From: Leishmania infantum JPCM5
Taxonomy: Eukaryota; Euglenozoa; Kinetoplastea; Trypanosomatida; Trypanosomatidae
Assembly (NCBI RefSeq): GCF_000002875.2
Contig: NC_009404.2
Span: forward strand, 533,501 to 597,500
DNA length: 64,000 nt
Reading direction: 5' to 3'
In this document: positions 11,565-22,300 of the stretch, one piece after another
Position numbering within the stretch: position 1 is the stretch's first letter
Layout: each line of letters begins with the position of its first letter
Program-made: the position numbers and the translations under genes
Notes under the pieces: model-generated
The model's database searches: none
The model's input: only the letters and a program-made list of their open reading frames with translations
Told to the model about the DNA's origin: nothing

Positions 11565-14564
11565 ATGGCCGTTCAGGTTCCCCCGCGATACAGTCTTCTG
11601 TTGCTAGTGACAGCAGTAATGACCAGAGGTGCAAAGGGCCATTCATCGCGAGGCGCCGAGCATCGGCTACCGCGCGCGCTGTGCAAGATGACATCGAAAA
11701 ACAAGAACGGACGCAACATCGGAATTGGAATGGGTGACGGCGCTGTGCCACTGGAGGAGCACACGGCGGTCTTGTTGACGGCCCTCATGAGGCCGTACTG
11801 TTGTCTGAGGCAGCGTGTATGCGGTGCATCCATGACGCCAACCACCTCGTCGTTCTCGTGGACGCTCGATCAGCAGCTTGGCACGGGCGGCAACCCAGAC
11901 GGTGTTGTCCACGGCTACCACCAGGTTACTCACAGGAGCGCTGACGCCTTGGCCTTGGCGCCCTTGCTCGAGCCGTTCGTTTTCGAACCGGCCCAGCCGC
12001 GGAGGCCGAAGGCAAGCGCCGGGACTGCGACGACTTCCTCCGCAACTACGTGGATGCCTTCCATGACGGCGTGCTTTGACGAGGGCCTCCTCTACCGTGT
12101 GGAATGGAGGAGAGCCGAGGGTGCCGACGCGGCTGCAACCGAGGTGGTTGGTGGCAAGAACACTCACGTTCTCTGGTGCTTCTTCAACGCCACTCATGTC
12201 TACACGATGGAAATCCACGTCTCTTTCCCAGTATCGGCGAGCTGGACAACAGCAGAACCTTTGCCACTGAAGGCGCTGGGGATGACGCAGCTGGAGTGGG
12301 CGGACGCGCAGGAGGATCCGGGCTCTCCGCTGTGGCATCGGCGACGGCTCCTCGTCGCTCGGGCAGCGTGCCCGCCCCTGACCTGCGTGGCATTTGTCGA
12401 GGGTACCGTGGGGCCCTTTCGCACCGCCGTTCGCGCTGTCCCGTTGTCCACGGACGCCCCTTTATCGGTGCCGTCGCCCACCTCGACGTGGCGCGCACGC
12501 CTCGAAGCCGAGCTGCACCGCCTTCCTCGCCCTCTTGCTGCCATGGCAGCGCCTGTCGCTCTCAGCGGAAACTCTGTCACCGAGGCCGTCCTGAACGCCT
12601 GCGTGGCTGCCAACATTCCCTTCGTGGACGCAGAGTTCCTCGGGGGAGAGATGGCGCTGTGCGGGACTGGAAAGCGCTGTACCGGCTCCGTCGGCCACGA
12701 CGGTGCCCCGTTCACGTCGCCGTTCTCAGTGAGTCATCACTTTAGCGAAGGACTCGATAAGAAACCTGTTGCCTGGGCTCGCGCCTCCGACCTTGTGCGG
12801 CGTCTTTTTGGCGAGCCAAACACCCATTCTGCCCTCCAGCCCCACGTCTTCTTTCTCCCCCTCCGCCTGGTCATCATTGAACCCGGCGAGCTTGGCGACA
12901 GCTGGGTGATTGGCGCCGTGGCGGCGGTAGCGGAGCACACGCATCACCTCCTCCGCATGTTCCGCCACCCCCGCAGCCAGCAACAGGGGGCCGCCGAACA
13001 GCTCCTCGGCGCGTATCGCGTGACGCTGAATGTGCGAGGGTGGTGGCGCAGCGTCGTGGTCGACGACTACTTCCCGATGATAGAGGGGGGCAGTTACATC
13101 AATTGCGCGCACAGTCGCCGCGATGTGCGGGAGCTGTGGGTGCCGCTGCTGGAAAAGGTGTACGCTAAGATGCGTGGCGGCTACTGCAACATCATCACTG
13201 GCGATCCGCTCATGGCTCTGCGTGACTTCACCGGTTGGCCGTGCGCCCGCTACGACATCTCACACTTCGACATTTCTGTGGTGTCGTCCAGCTTTGCGTC
13301 GCGACTCATGCGGTACGACCGGTACGGGTTTCAGGTCATCCTGCACACGGCTCCCCGCTTCGACCCTGATGCTGTGATGCTCCAGACCGACGTAGGTATC
13401 TCACGAGCAGAGATGTCTCTGCCTTCTGCGGCGGAGGCTTCCGGACGCGGCGCGTGCGCTGATGCAGGCGCGGCTCACGGGCTCCTCGCCGGCATGGTGT
13501 ACCCCGTCATGCGCATCTTGCGGTTCAACGTCGATTCGTTTTGTACCGAGCTGACGCTGCTCCAAGTGCGGAATCCGTGGGGAGACGTAGCGGCGTGGAA
13601 AGGAAAGTGGCGATGTGGCAGTCGCCTCTGGGAGCAGTGGCCGCATGTTGCCGCGGCATGTGACATGCAGGAGTGCCTGCATCGCGACGGCAGTGGCGGC
13701 ATGACGTCGCCAAGGCGCGATCTCCGAGACAGATGTGCGGCACCGGTGGCGCCGCAGACAGCCGCCACGGCTGCTGGCGCCACCACTACCGCGTGCGCCT
13801 GTCGCCACAACCAGTACATCTGGGTAGAGTGGTCAGAGGTGTACCAGCACTTCTCCGGCTGCGGCGTCATGTTCCGACTCCCCCTTCACCACGACTATCG
13901 CGTAAAAGGGGTGTTCGAAACTACCTGCCCATCTGTATGCGTGCGGGTGTCGGTCGCGGCGCGCACCTTCATGGGCGCCATGCTCTCTATGAGCGATACA
14001 GTCGGGGATAGGTCCTTGGCGGCGACGGACACGGAGGACGCGAGCACATACCCGCCCATCATGCTCACGCTGGCGCGAGAGGAAGCTGGCGTGCTGCACG
14101 TCGTGCGCAACTCGCAGACTGACCCTGACAATCCGACAACGCGCTTTACCTTTATGCAAACTCTCGACGCGAGTCTCTTCTACCCACTGACGCCGGAGGA
14201 CTCGCCATACTGGCTGATCCCTCGGGTCCTCGCACCCCAGGTGTCCAACGCTGCTGCCGCTGCTGATGGCGGCGCGAATGCCCCGGCACCGCATCCTCCA
14301 CGGCTACCGTATGTGCTTGGCCTCTTCCAAGAGAAGCCAGCAGGAGAAAACGGGTGGCGAGCCGAATTCTACCATCTGCCGCCGACATCCGCAGTCTTTC
14401 AGAACCACACGTCGTTTTCTCTGGGCAGCGACGTGCAGGCAGTGGCGACCATGTTCCAGGCCAAGGCACCTCACGCGGCCTTCCCGAAAACTTATGTGCA
14501 CACGGATGTATCAGAGCGGGAAGCAACACCGGTGGACGTGTTTGTTCATACTGCTCAGACGTGA
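11565..14564 (+). CDS. Calpain-like protein, divergent; triad reduced to Ser/Met/Asn
   Basis: 999 aa from ATG 11565; later in-frame ATGs at 11619 and 11688 are possible. A divergent DUF1935 domain spans about residues 165-300 (EGLLYRVEW, LWCFFNATHVYTMEIHV). The calpain core (about 430-780) and C2-like domain III follow. GELGDSW gives Ser446 for Cys (AGC, not the TCG used in the two upstream genes). GMVYPV gives Met644 where His is expected, and QVRNPW keeps Asn670. Ala/Thr/Gly-rich inserts flank the core. It is almost surely non-catalytic. A different frame starting MGAAA at 11252 is open to 11737 and looks coding-like, so the 5' end may hold a frameshift. The gene lies between two identical SIDER-like direct repeats. 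Confidence 0.92.
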   Translation: MAVQVPPRYSLLLLVTAVMTRGAKGHSSRGAEHRLPRALCKMTSKNKNGRNIGIGMGDGAVPLEEHTAVLLTALMRPYCCLRQRVCGASMTPTTSSFSWTLDQQLGTGGNPDGVVHGYHQVTHRSADALALAPLLEPFVFEPAQPRRPKASAGTATTSSATTWMPSMTACFDEGLLYRVEWRRAEGADAAATEVVGGKNTHVLWCFFNATHVYTMEIHVSFPVSASWTTAEPLPLKALGMTQLEWADAQEDPGSPLWHRRRLLVARAACPPLTCVAFVEGTVGPFRTAVRAVPLSTDAPLSVPSPTSTWRARLEAELHRLPRPLAAMAAPVALSGNSVTEAVLNACVAANIPFVDAEFLGGEMALCGTGKRCTGSVGHDGAPFTSPFSVSHHFSEGLDKKPVAWARASDLVRRLFGEPNTHSALQPHVFFLPLRLVIIEPGELGDSWVIGAVAAVAEHTHHLLRMFRHPRSQQQGAAEQLLGAYRVTLNVRGWWRSVVVDDYFPMIEGGSYINCAHSRRDVRELWVPLLEKVYAKMRGGYCNIITGDPLMALRDFTGWPCARYDISHFDISVVSSSFASRLMRYDRYGFQVILHTAPRFDPDAVMLQTDVGISRAEMSLPSAAEASGRGACADAGAAHGLLAGMVYPVMRILRFNVDSFCTELTLLQVRNPWGDVAAWKGKWRCGSRLWEQWPHVAAACDMQECLHRDGSGGMTSPRRDLRDRCAAPVAPQTAATAAGATTTACACRHNQYIWVEWSEVYQHFSGCGVMFRLPLHHDYRVKGVFETTCPSVCVRVSVAARTFMGAMLSMSDTVGDRSLAATDTEDASTYPPIMLTLAREEAGVLHVVRNSQTDPDNPTTRFTFMQTLDASLFYPLTPEDSPYWLIPRVLAPQVSNAAAAADGGANAPAPHPPRLPYVLGLFQEKPAGENGWRAEFYHLPPTSAVFQNHTSFSLGSDVQAVATMFQAKAPHAAFPKTYVHTDVSEREATPVDVFVHTAQT

Positions 14565-15848
14565 CGGTGACGCGCATGCGCTCATGTCGCAACACAAGCG
14601 CCTTTTTTTCTGCCCATCTCTCATCACGACTTGTGGGTGTGCCGCCGTTGGCAGTGCAGCGCCTCTCCTTTTCGTCGTTGCTGTTCCTCAGGCTCTCATA
14701 GTACTGGACTTGGCCGAGTGCTATCTGTTTTCCTCCACCTCGCACACACTCTCTCTGCTCGCCATGTCTCTTTTCATCTCCTTTTGCGCTCCGTGATGTG
14801 CACACCACCGTTTTTTTTTTTTTTTGCATCCTCCCCGCCGGCCTCCTCATCGCGCACGTCTTCTTTTTGTCTTGCCTCCTCCACCCCTCCCACCGCCACC
14901 ACCACCACCACCACCACCACCACCACCACCACCACCACCACCACCACCAAACGCAACAGCAATGGCAGTGGCACGTGCTGCAGTTGGGCCGTGGCTGTGG
15001 TGGTGGACGAGGGAATGCGGAGCCAGTGGAGGCTGGCCTCTTTTCGTGCGTGCGTGGCTTCTGTGCTTGCGTTTGCGCAAGAGGGGACTGCTGCCCAGAG
15101 CGGGGCGGTGAGGTCAAGGGTCTGACCCGTCTCTTGGCGAAGAGAATGAGCGAAGAGGCGGGAAGAAGCGAGCTTCACTCCGCTTTCGCGCAGCAGCACC
15201 GTGGCACATGGACAACCTCATGAAGGCTTGCACGGGGGGATGCGGTGTAGCTGGCAAGGAACATACACACAAACACATGCTTTCTCGCGTACAGCACGTC
15301 GAGTAGCTACGCTGTGCATCAGATGATCGGCAGTCAGGCGTCTCTTTCTTCGCTTTCACTACACAGATTCGGGCCGATGTCTCTGCCTCCCTTTGCTTAT
15401 CCCATCCTTCTTCCAACGCAACTCTGCTGATCTCTCTCCCTCTCTCGGCACGTGCACGCCTCGTGGCGAATGATATCCGCCTTCCTCATCACCAGAAACA
15501 AAAACAAGCAGACCTGAACACGCACCCTACATCAACACGATAGAACTCTCTCTTCTGATCAGCGCTGCATCTAGGGCTCACGTCAGCTCACGCCTTCTTT
15601 CGATCGTCTTCCTCTGCTCTCTCCTGCGACCGACTAGTCGAGTGCGCGCCGTTACACAAGCTCCGTCTCAGCCAACACTGCGTCGTTTTCGGATTGATAT
15701 ATGCATCGGGCGAGGCAGGCTGCGCTTCTCATTTCTCTTTTTACACCCCTCCTTTTTTTTATGATTGGTGCGCTTGATTCTCTTTTTCTTTGGGCACGTG
15801 CCCGCCCGATCTCTCTTCTCTCTTGCCCATCTTTTCCCTTCGGACATC
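14565..15848. other. Intergenic region with a long CCA repeat
   Basis: 3' flank of calpain 3 and 5' leader of the 15849 gene. It holds the CCA repeat at 14896-14949. No AG occurs between 15721 and the start codon at 15849, so the splice acceptor must lie upstream. Candidates include AGs near 15561, 15637, 15670 and 15717. No gene seen. Confidence 0.55.
14896..14949 (+). repeat. CCA trinucleotide repeat
   Basis: About 17 uninterrupted CCA units after CCGCCA, in the presumed 3'UTR of the calpain gene ending at 14564. In open frames it would encode His, Pro or Thr runs, but those frames show no other sign of coding. Confidence 0.95.
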
Positions 15849-16289
15849 ATGGGTTGCTTCAACTCAACCGACACCGTGGCCGATCAGGACCCCGCGAGTG
15901 GGTACATGTACACGAAGCCCAAGGCGAAGGGGACAAAGGAGGCGCTCTTCGGCGGACTTCTCTACCGCATTACCGACGAGGAAGAGGGCGGCTTGGCCTT
16001 CTACAACAACTCGAAGGACTACGAGTTTCACATCAAGTACCTGTTTGGCGCCGATAGTCAGCTGAGCGCGGTGGGCGACACCAAGCTCGAGATGCAGGAT
16101 GACGGCATTCTCGCCGAGGTGGTCGTCTACCCGTTGGAGACGAAGCACTTTGTGCAGGGCACAATCGACGGCTATGAGAGCAAGCTCGAGGCACTGCCGC
16201 TGTCAGAGGAGTACTTTGCGCAGCACCCGGAGATGGATGAGGCGGCCTACTACCGCCGTCTCGAGGCACCCAAAAGCAGCCAATTTTAA
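15849..16289 (+). CDS. Small myristoylated protein, DUF1935 family (MGCFNS start)
   Basis: 146 aa. The frame is open further upstream, but the upstream part is hydrophobic pyrimidine-tract translation, so I start at ATG 15849, which gives MGCFNS. Gly2 and Ser6 fit the N-myristoylation rule, and Cys3 is a likely palmitoylation site. The DUF1935 domain covers about residues 30-125: GGLLYRI, LAFYNNS, VVYPLETKHFVQG and LPLSEEYF. There is no protease domain. Family knowledge: SMPs are inner-leaflet membrane proteins of the flagellum or cell body in Leishmania. Dual acylation as predicted here would fit stable membrane binding. It follows calpain 3 directly and precedes a retroposon copy. Confidence 0.93.
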   Translation: MGCFNSTDTVADQDPASGYMYTKPKAKGTKEALFGGLLYRITDEEEGGLAFYNNSKDYEFHIKYLFGADSQLSAVGDTKLEMQDDGILAEVVVYPLETKHFVQGTIDGYESKLEALPLSEEYFAQHPEMDEAAYYRRLEAPKSSQF

Positions 16290-17090
16290 GCCTTCCTCCG
16301 AGGAAGATGTGATGGAGTCACCTCCCTCTCCACACCCGTGTCTCTTCGCGTCTTCGCAGAAAGCGGGGGCGGTGCTGCTGGTGCCTGCGCGTGTGCCCGT
16401 CCTCTTCTTTCTCCTCTATTTGCCTTTGGTTGCTCGCCTGCCTCATCCCCTCTACGTTTTTATGTGCACACCGGCGATGTTCTTCCGCCTCTCTCTCTCT
16501 GTGTATGCATGCATGCGTGTGTGTGTGTGCGGGAGAAGGGGCGCGTCTTCGTTATCTCTTCTGTGTGACCGCCTATCCACTTCCATGCGGATGCGAGAGA
16601 CGAGAAGGCTGGTGGTGGTGGGGGCGGCAGAGGTGTTTCTTCTTTGTTCGATAGCGTATCCGTAGTGGCGTGCCCCTCTCCTTGTTGCGCGTTGTGTTTT
16701 TCATGTGCTCCCACAGTTTGTCTGTGACACCGCTCCGCCACTTGACGGCGAAAGGCAACGACAGATGACCAATGACCAATTCGCTCTCCACAGCGAAAAG
16801 GGGGAGAGGATAAAAGTGGAAAGCAGCGCAGCAACACAGAAAGAAAACGGCGGCGACGGAAAGAACGCCGCTCGATGTATTCGCCTTCAGCTCTTCTCTT
16901 TTTCATACGTTTTTACCATGTGTGTCTGTTTTCATTTTCAAGGTTTGCCAGCCTCCCTCGCTTTTCCATCCATGTGCGCAGCCTATTCTCCCTCGCCTTT
17001 TTCGTCTTGTTTGCTCTTGCACATTGCTGCCATCGTTTTTTTCTTGTTTGCTTCGCTCTTCTTTTCCAGGACGGGGCCACCCCCCCTCGT

Positions 17091-17538
17091 GACGTGTGGA
17101 CCCCGCTCAGTGCGCCGTATCTCAAAGTCCACTACCCACGCACTGTGTGGTGAAGCCAAGCAGCCCTCCCCAGCCCTATCCCCTGCCGGATGCAGAACCA
17201 CCTCTGGTGGTGACATGGCCAGGCCCTGGATGGCGTTGCGTTGGAGCGACCTGCGACAGTGGGTCAGCGTACACGTCTGCGCCATCCACGTGACAGGCAG
17301 AGCGTCAGCGTGACGCGAGCGCATATCCCACCCCCGGCCCTCGCGCTGCCTACAGCGGTGTGGGGGAGGCCTGAGGCACCCCGAGGGGAGGATGCACCAG
17401 GCGGCGACCGGCATGATGCGGGAGCGGCGGTGAGGCGTGTCTAGGGCTGCTTCTCACCACGCGATGTGAGGCCTGTGACAGGCCTGGCCGAGTGGTGTTC
17501 AGCGCATGCTCTGTGGCAGAATGGACACCTTGAATGAA
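17091..17538 (+). mobile_element. SIDER-like degenerate retroposon, copy 2
   Basis: Identical to copy 1 at every base I compared from GACGTGTGGACC to TTGAATGAA, exactly 6,840 bases downstream of it. It lacks the long A tail of copy 1: after the shared GAATGAA the sequence continues GGATTTG. It lies about 800 bases after the stop of the small DUF1935 gene, in the presumed 3'UTR. Confidence 0.72.
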
Positions 17539-18837
17539 GGATTTGTATGTACGCTGCTTCTCCATCAGATAGTGATCTTGATGATCGCGCATGTTCCGTT
17601 GTTGCCTCTCCTCCCTTCCCCCGCCCCTCTCTTTTTCTCTCTGTTGCACACGCTTAATGTGGATGTTGGGCGGTGTTGTGCGTGTGGTGGTCGCTGCAGA
17701 TAACTTTTCTTCGTTCTGTCTCATGTTTTTTTTTTTCTCAGAGGGAGGAGGGAGGGGAGATGTTGTATGTCTTGTGTGCGCGTGCGTTGTTTGCTCCGCT
17801 CTTCACCTCACTTCGCTCTCTTCATCTGTGTACTCATGAAGTGTACGTGTAACTCCCCCTCTTTGTGTGTGTGTGCGCCTCTATGTCTTCAGTGATGCAT
17901 GGGGATGAAGCTCCTTCCCCAGTCGTTCTCTCTAAATTTCCAGCTCTCCTCTTTCAGGGCAACACCTATTCTTTTCTTTTTGTTAATGCCCTCTCTCTCT
18001 TGTATGTGGGTTGATATTTTCGGGTGGGTGGGGTTGAGTGCTGTCGCTTGTTTTCTCTCGCCGTTTTTTTTTTGTTTCCTTGCTTTCCTTTCCTTTCATC
18101 CTCCCTCCGCTTCTCGCCGTCTCTCAAGCTTCCCGCATTTTTGGTCGTGTGTGCATTCAAGATGTCGTCGAGGGCTGCAACGCTGGCAAGAACAGCAAAA
18201 ACGAGGCACACGAGCCACATCTACGGACGGCAAGGAAGCGATACCCGCCCCCTCTCGCAAGACGCGTTGTGCACGGGAGCGAGAGGCGAATGCGGACCAT
18301 CATATGTCATGTGTGGTCGACCTTGTGTGCAATGCATCGTCGTTGAGGAGGGCACTGCTCGTAGTGCGTCAAGCAGGAGACCCGCATGGCACACGGATGT
18401 CCCCAGTGTAGGTGAGCGAAACCCTCGCCCACAATTTGTGGACACCCGTCCCAACTTGCACATGTCCCCCTTGCCCGCTTTCTGAGAGGCTGTGCGAATC
18501 CGAGGAAAACGCATCAAGACTGCTCCCCCTCTCCATCTACCTTCCTTTTCCTTCATCACTGCATCCCCCCTCCTCCCCATCCTCTCTCCCATCCTTTTCC
18601 GTCCCCCTCACCGACACACGCACCGTTCGTTGGACGTTAGCCTCTATCTCGCGCACTCTCTTTTTTCTCTTTGTTCGGAGTGCTGCTTGCTCGCCTCCCT
18701 TCCTTCTCCCTCTGGCCCATCCGCTCCACTCCTCTCCACTCCGTCCCCCCTCCCCACTCCACCCCAGCACCTCCGCCAGCGCCTCCTTCAGACATTAGCA
18801 GCGGCATCTCGGTACGCTTGTGTGCGCTGCGGTTGTT

Positions 18838-18882
18838 CTCTATCCCTTTTTGTCCCCCCCCCCTTGTCGTCTCCCGCTGAAG
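18838..18882 (+). promoter_or_regulatory. Predicted trans-splice acceptor for the 18930 gene
   Basis: A C/T tract with a run of about 11 C is followed by the first AG at 18881-18882. Leader length to ATG 18930 would be 47 bases with no intervening ATG. Confidence 0.6.
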
Positions 18883-18929
18883 CGACACTGGAAAAAGCCC
18901 CCAAGGAGAACGGGTTTCACGGCATCGCG

Positions 18930-19331
18930 ATGGGGTCCGGCATCTCCAAGGAGGCCGCTCCCGTGGCCTTCAAGAATGGCAAGCCCACCGTCAAAGGGAC
19001 CAAGACATACCCGATGTTCAGCAACATCCTCTACCGCATTGCCGACACGGAAGCCAGGCGCTGGGCTTTCTACAATGATAGCAGGGAGCTTATCATTCAC
19101 GTGGCCGTCCTCTTCGACTACGACTCGCAGATAGTGCCGCTGGGCGACACCACCGCCTTCCGCATTGATGACCCGGATGAGGGTAACGAAGACGACTTTG
19201 GCAAGTATCTCTGCGAGGTGGATGTGCGCCCGCTCGAGACCCAGATGTTCGTTGAGGGGTCGGTGACGGGGTGGCGCGTCGACACGCTCGAAGCCCGCAC
19301 GGCTGAGGATGAGCGTGGGTACCGCCTTTAG
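18930..19331 (+). CDS. Small myristoylated protein, DUF1935 family (MGSGIS start)
   Basis: 133 aa starting MGSGIS, a good N-myristoylation signal without Cys at position 3, so probably singly acylated. The DUF1935 domain fills the rest: FKNGKPTVKGT, NILYRIADTE, WAFYNDSRELIIHV, VRPLETQMFVEG. The usual LPLSEEY ending is replaced by a short divergent tail (LEARTAEDERGYRL). A small acidic insertion (DDPDEGNEDD) sits mid-domain. The frame is open upstream, but that part is splice-tract translation. It is followed by 3.1 kb before the Raptor gene. Confidence 0.93.
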   Translation: MGSGISKEAAPVAFKNGKPTVKGTKTYPMFSNILYRIADTEARRWAFYNDSRELIIHVAVLFDYDSQIVPLGDTTAFRIDDPDEGNEDDFGKYLCEVDVRPLETQMFVEGSVTGWRVDTLEARTAEDERGYRL

Positions 19332-22300
19332 ATGATACCTATCTGGCGAGAAAAGGGAGGACTGGTAGGCGGGGCATGATCGAGACACACACACACACAC
19401 ACACAGACAGAATCTCGTTCCCCATGAATTGCCCTTACGGTATGCACTGTGCACCGGCGCCTGTGGTCCTCCTCCTTCTCCACCCTCTCTCCCTTTCCCG
19501 TTGCTGGATTCCTGTGATGGCAGCGCTGGCGACCATAAAAGGTGCCGCAGCGCATGACAGGAGGAGGAGGAGAGGCGGCAACGAAGCGAGGCGCACGAGA
19601 AGACAGGACGAATGGGGCTCTTAGGATACAGACGTAGGGATCAAAACAAAAACAAAAAAAAAAACAAAAAAAAACAGCGCTGTTAGCGCTCACGGGCGCA
19701 TTTGAGAGCTCGTGCGCGTGCTTGGGGCGATACAGCGTCCTCTTTTCTCTCTTCTCCTGCGGCGTCCCCGTCGTTTCTTCCACTCCCGTTCTCAACCCTT
19801 TCTTTCCACCGTCTTCCGCTACCATTCTCTCTCTTCATTCTTTCTCCGATCTCTTTATGCATGTGGTTAATAAGACCCAGAGCCATCGTTTTTCTCCTTT
19901 CTCCCTACTATCTTTCCTGTGCATATGCTAGAGGCTGTGCATGCGTGTGTGTGTGTGTCTGTGCGCCACTACACGTGTGGGCCTCTGTGGGATTCTCTCT
20001 TTTTTTTTTCGTTGTTGATGTTGCGGGCGTATTGTGTGTGTGTGTGCAGGTGAGCGACTGTGACCTGCGCATGGCTATGCCTCTCTTTTTTTCCTTTCTG
20101 CTTTGGTGTATCTCTGATTGCTTCACAAGCGCGTGCTTGTTTCTCTCTCTCTGCGTGTGTGTGTGCGCGCTTGTGTATGTGCGGCAATACGGGTGGGCTG
20201 GCCGGCGGCTTGTGCGTGCATCTCACCATCTCTTTCCTCTTATGACCGTGCATGTGTGTATGTGCTTTCTACGTCGCTTCCTGTGTGTGCATATGTGTCT
20301 ACATGTGTGCTTGTGTGTGTGTGTGTGTCCATATAGCTTCCTTTTTTTGTCTCTAGCTCGCCTGCTCACCTGCTCACTGCGTGCGTGCTTTCAGTTTTTG
20401 GCGCAGATGTTTGTGTGTGTGTGTATGCGTGTGGCCGTGGGTGGCCTTCATTTTTTTTTTGTAGTCTCTTCGCTTCCCTCTTGTGGTTTCGCGTCCTGCG
20501 CTGCCTTTTGTCTCCTTGTTCACTCTTTTCCCCTACTTTCTATGTTTCCTCAGCAGACGGCGGCGGAGTGCACTCGGGATCGTCCCCCTCTCCCTCTCCC
20601 TTCCTCTCGGTGCTCCTCGCTTCTCCTCCCATTCATTTTTCTCTTTTCGCTGTTGCAACTATTATTCTTGTTTTGCATGTAAACGGTGTCTGGCGGGGGA
20701 GTGCACCCTCACCCGCCCTGCGGTGCAAGGTGCTTTCCTCCCTCGCCACACTCCCATGTACGCACAAACGCACACACGCACACGCAAACACACGCGTTTG
20801 CGCTGCCTCGTCGATTCCGCGAGGCACACGCGCGCCGTGCATGTGTGCGCGTCGCCAGTTACGTGTAGTGACCACCGTGGGCGTTCACGAGTGGCGCCGA
20901 GGGAACACGCGCGGCTGGGTAGGGATGAGGTGGCGTAGTGAGGCAGAAGGGGGACAGTCCAGGCAGTGCGTAGCAGCTTGCACGTGTGATTTGCGAGAAA
21001 GGCTCAAAAGGGTCCTCGTGAGACGCATAGGAACGCACTGCCAAACAGAGAAAGAATTAGACGGATCAATGAAGCGAGCGGGCGTGCTTGTTTGCCTCTC
21101 TGGAGCGCATCTTCGCACCTACATGTGTGTCTTCCATGCCTGTATGCCATCTTGTCGTTCTGTTCTTCCTTTCTCTGCGCACTCTCTCAGACCGACACCG
21201 CCATCGAACTCGACAAAAGGCGAGAACGTGCAGAAGGGCGAGCGTGCATGCGTGGGCGGGGGGAGGCGATACGGAAAGAGGTAAGTCGGAGTGGTGACTC
21301 CGAGGTATGTCTTTGGCGCTCTCTCACTCTTTCCCCTTCTCCTTCTTACTCAGCGTTGTAGTTTGTGTGCGCGCTTGTCTTTTTCATTGTCTTCTCTCCT
21401 CTTTTTCTTCTTTCTGAACTTCGGGCCAATGAAGAAGTGCTTGCGTGCGTGTATGCAACTACCCCTTTTTCTAGCACCCTCTGTGTGTGTGTGTGCTGAT
21501 TACTGTGGCCGCCGTCATCGACGTCGCGTCGTGCGAGTTGTCCCTCCTGCGCCCTCGCAAGCAGTTGTGTTTCCTCCTCTCTGTGTTTTGCTCTGCGCCT
21601 TTGGCGCTCTGGCAAGGAGCGGCGGCACACGTGCGGTCCGCGGCCCTCTCAGACTCGCGATTCTCTGAATACTTCCCCGTTTCTCCCCATCGCATGCGCC
21701 GCTTTCTCTTCTCTGCTCTTTGATGGCCATTCTTCACGGCCGAAGGGAGAGAATGTGTCAGGGACCGTGCGCTGCGTTACGCGTTCGAGTGGGTTAACGA
21801 CAACACAAGACTGCCGGAATGACGAAAAGAGCAGCAGCCCCAGAAGCTCTGCGAACGTGCGAAGCATCGTGGAGGTGAGAACGAGGTATCGCGGTGTAGA
21901 TGGCTGCTGACTTTTCACTCTTCACCCCTCTTGTTTTCCATGCTAGTGTCTGTATCCCCCTCTGCGTCATGGATGGGGGGAGGTGTGTGTGGGGCGGAGA
22001 AGCTTCGGATTGCACATTGCGATGATGGCATGGAGGTGCACATGAAGGGCTAGCCTCTCTCTCGTCCTGCTGCCTTTTCCCTACCCTCTTCCCCACCGCT
22101 GTCTCTCTCTCTCTCGCGTTTTCTCCTCTTCAACTTCCAGCGCGTCTCAGCTGGATAACTTCCTCTCTCCGTCACCCGTGGGCGTGTGTGTGAGGAGGAG
22201 CGAGGCGGCCTGTCTTCCTCCCTGCCCCCTCCCCCCGTCAGGGCCNCTGCCCTGCTTTGGACGACCTCCTCCTTCACCTCCCCCCCCTCCCCCTCTATCG

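Larger units (their letters stand above)
16290..18929. other. Intergenic region with retroposon copy 2
   Basis: Contains SIDER-like copy 2 (17091-17538), TG-rich tracts near 16510-16530, and a balanced-composition stretch at 18160-18485. That stretch keeps an open frame of about 108 codons with no recognisable domain; it may be old retroposon sequence. A pyrimidine tract leads into the next gene. No gene supported. Confidence 0.55.

Noticed and set aside
14896..14949. CRISPR-like or tandem-repeat array
   Set aside because: A simple trinucleotide microsatellite without spacers, in a eukaryotic genome.
14152..15117. Reverse-strand open frame of 321 codons crossing the end of calpain 3
   Set aside because: Half is antisense to the calpain gene and half reads the CCA repeat as a Trp run; no domain.
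19702..20682. Forward open frame of 326 codons
   Set aside because: Made of Ser/Leu/Phe/Cys-Val repeats from pyrimidine and TG tracts, with no domain; typical of Leishmania intergenic DNA.
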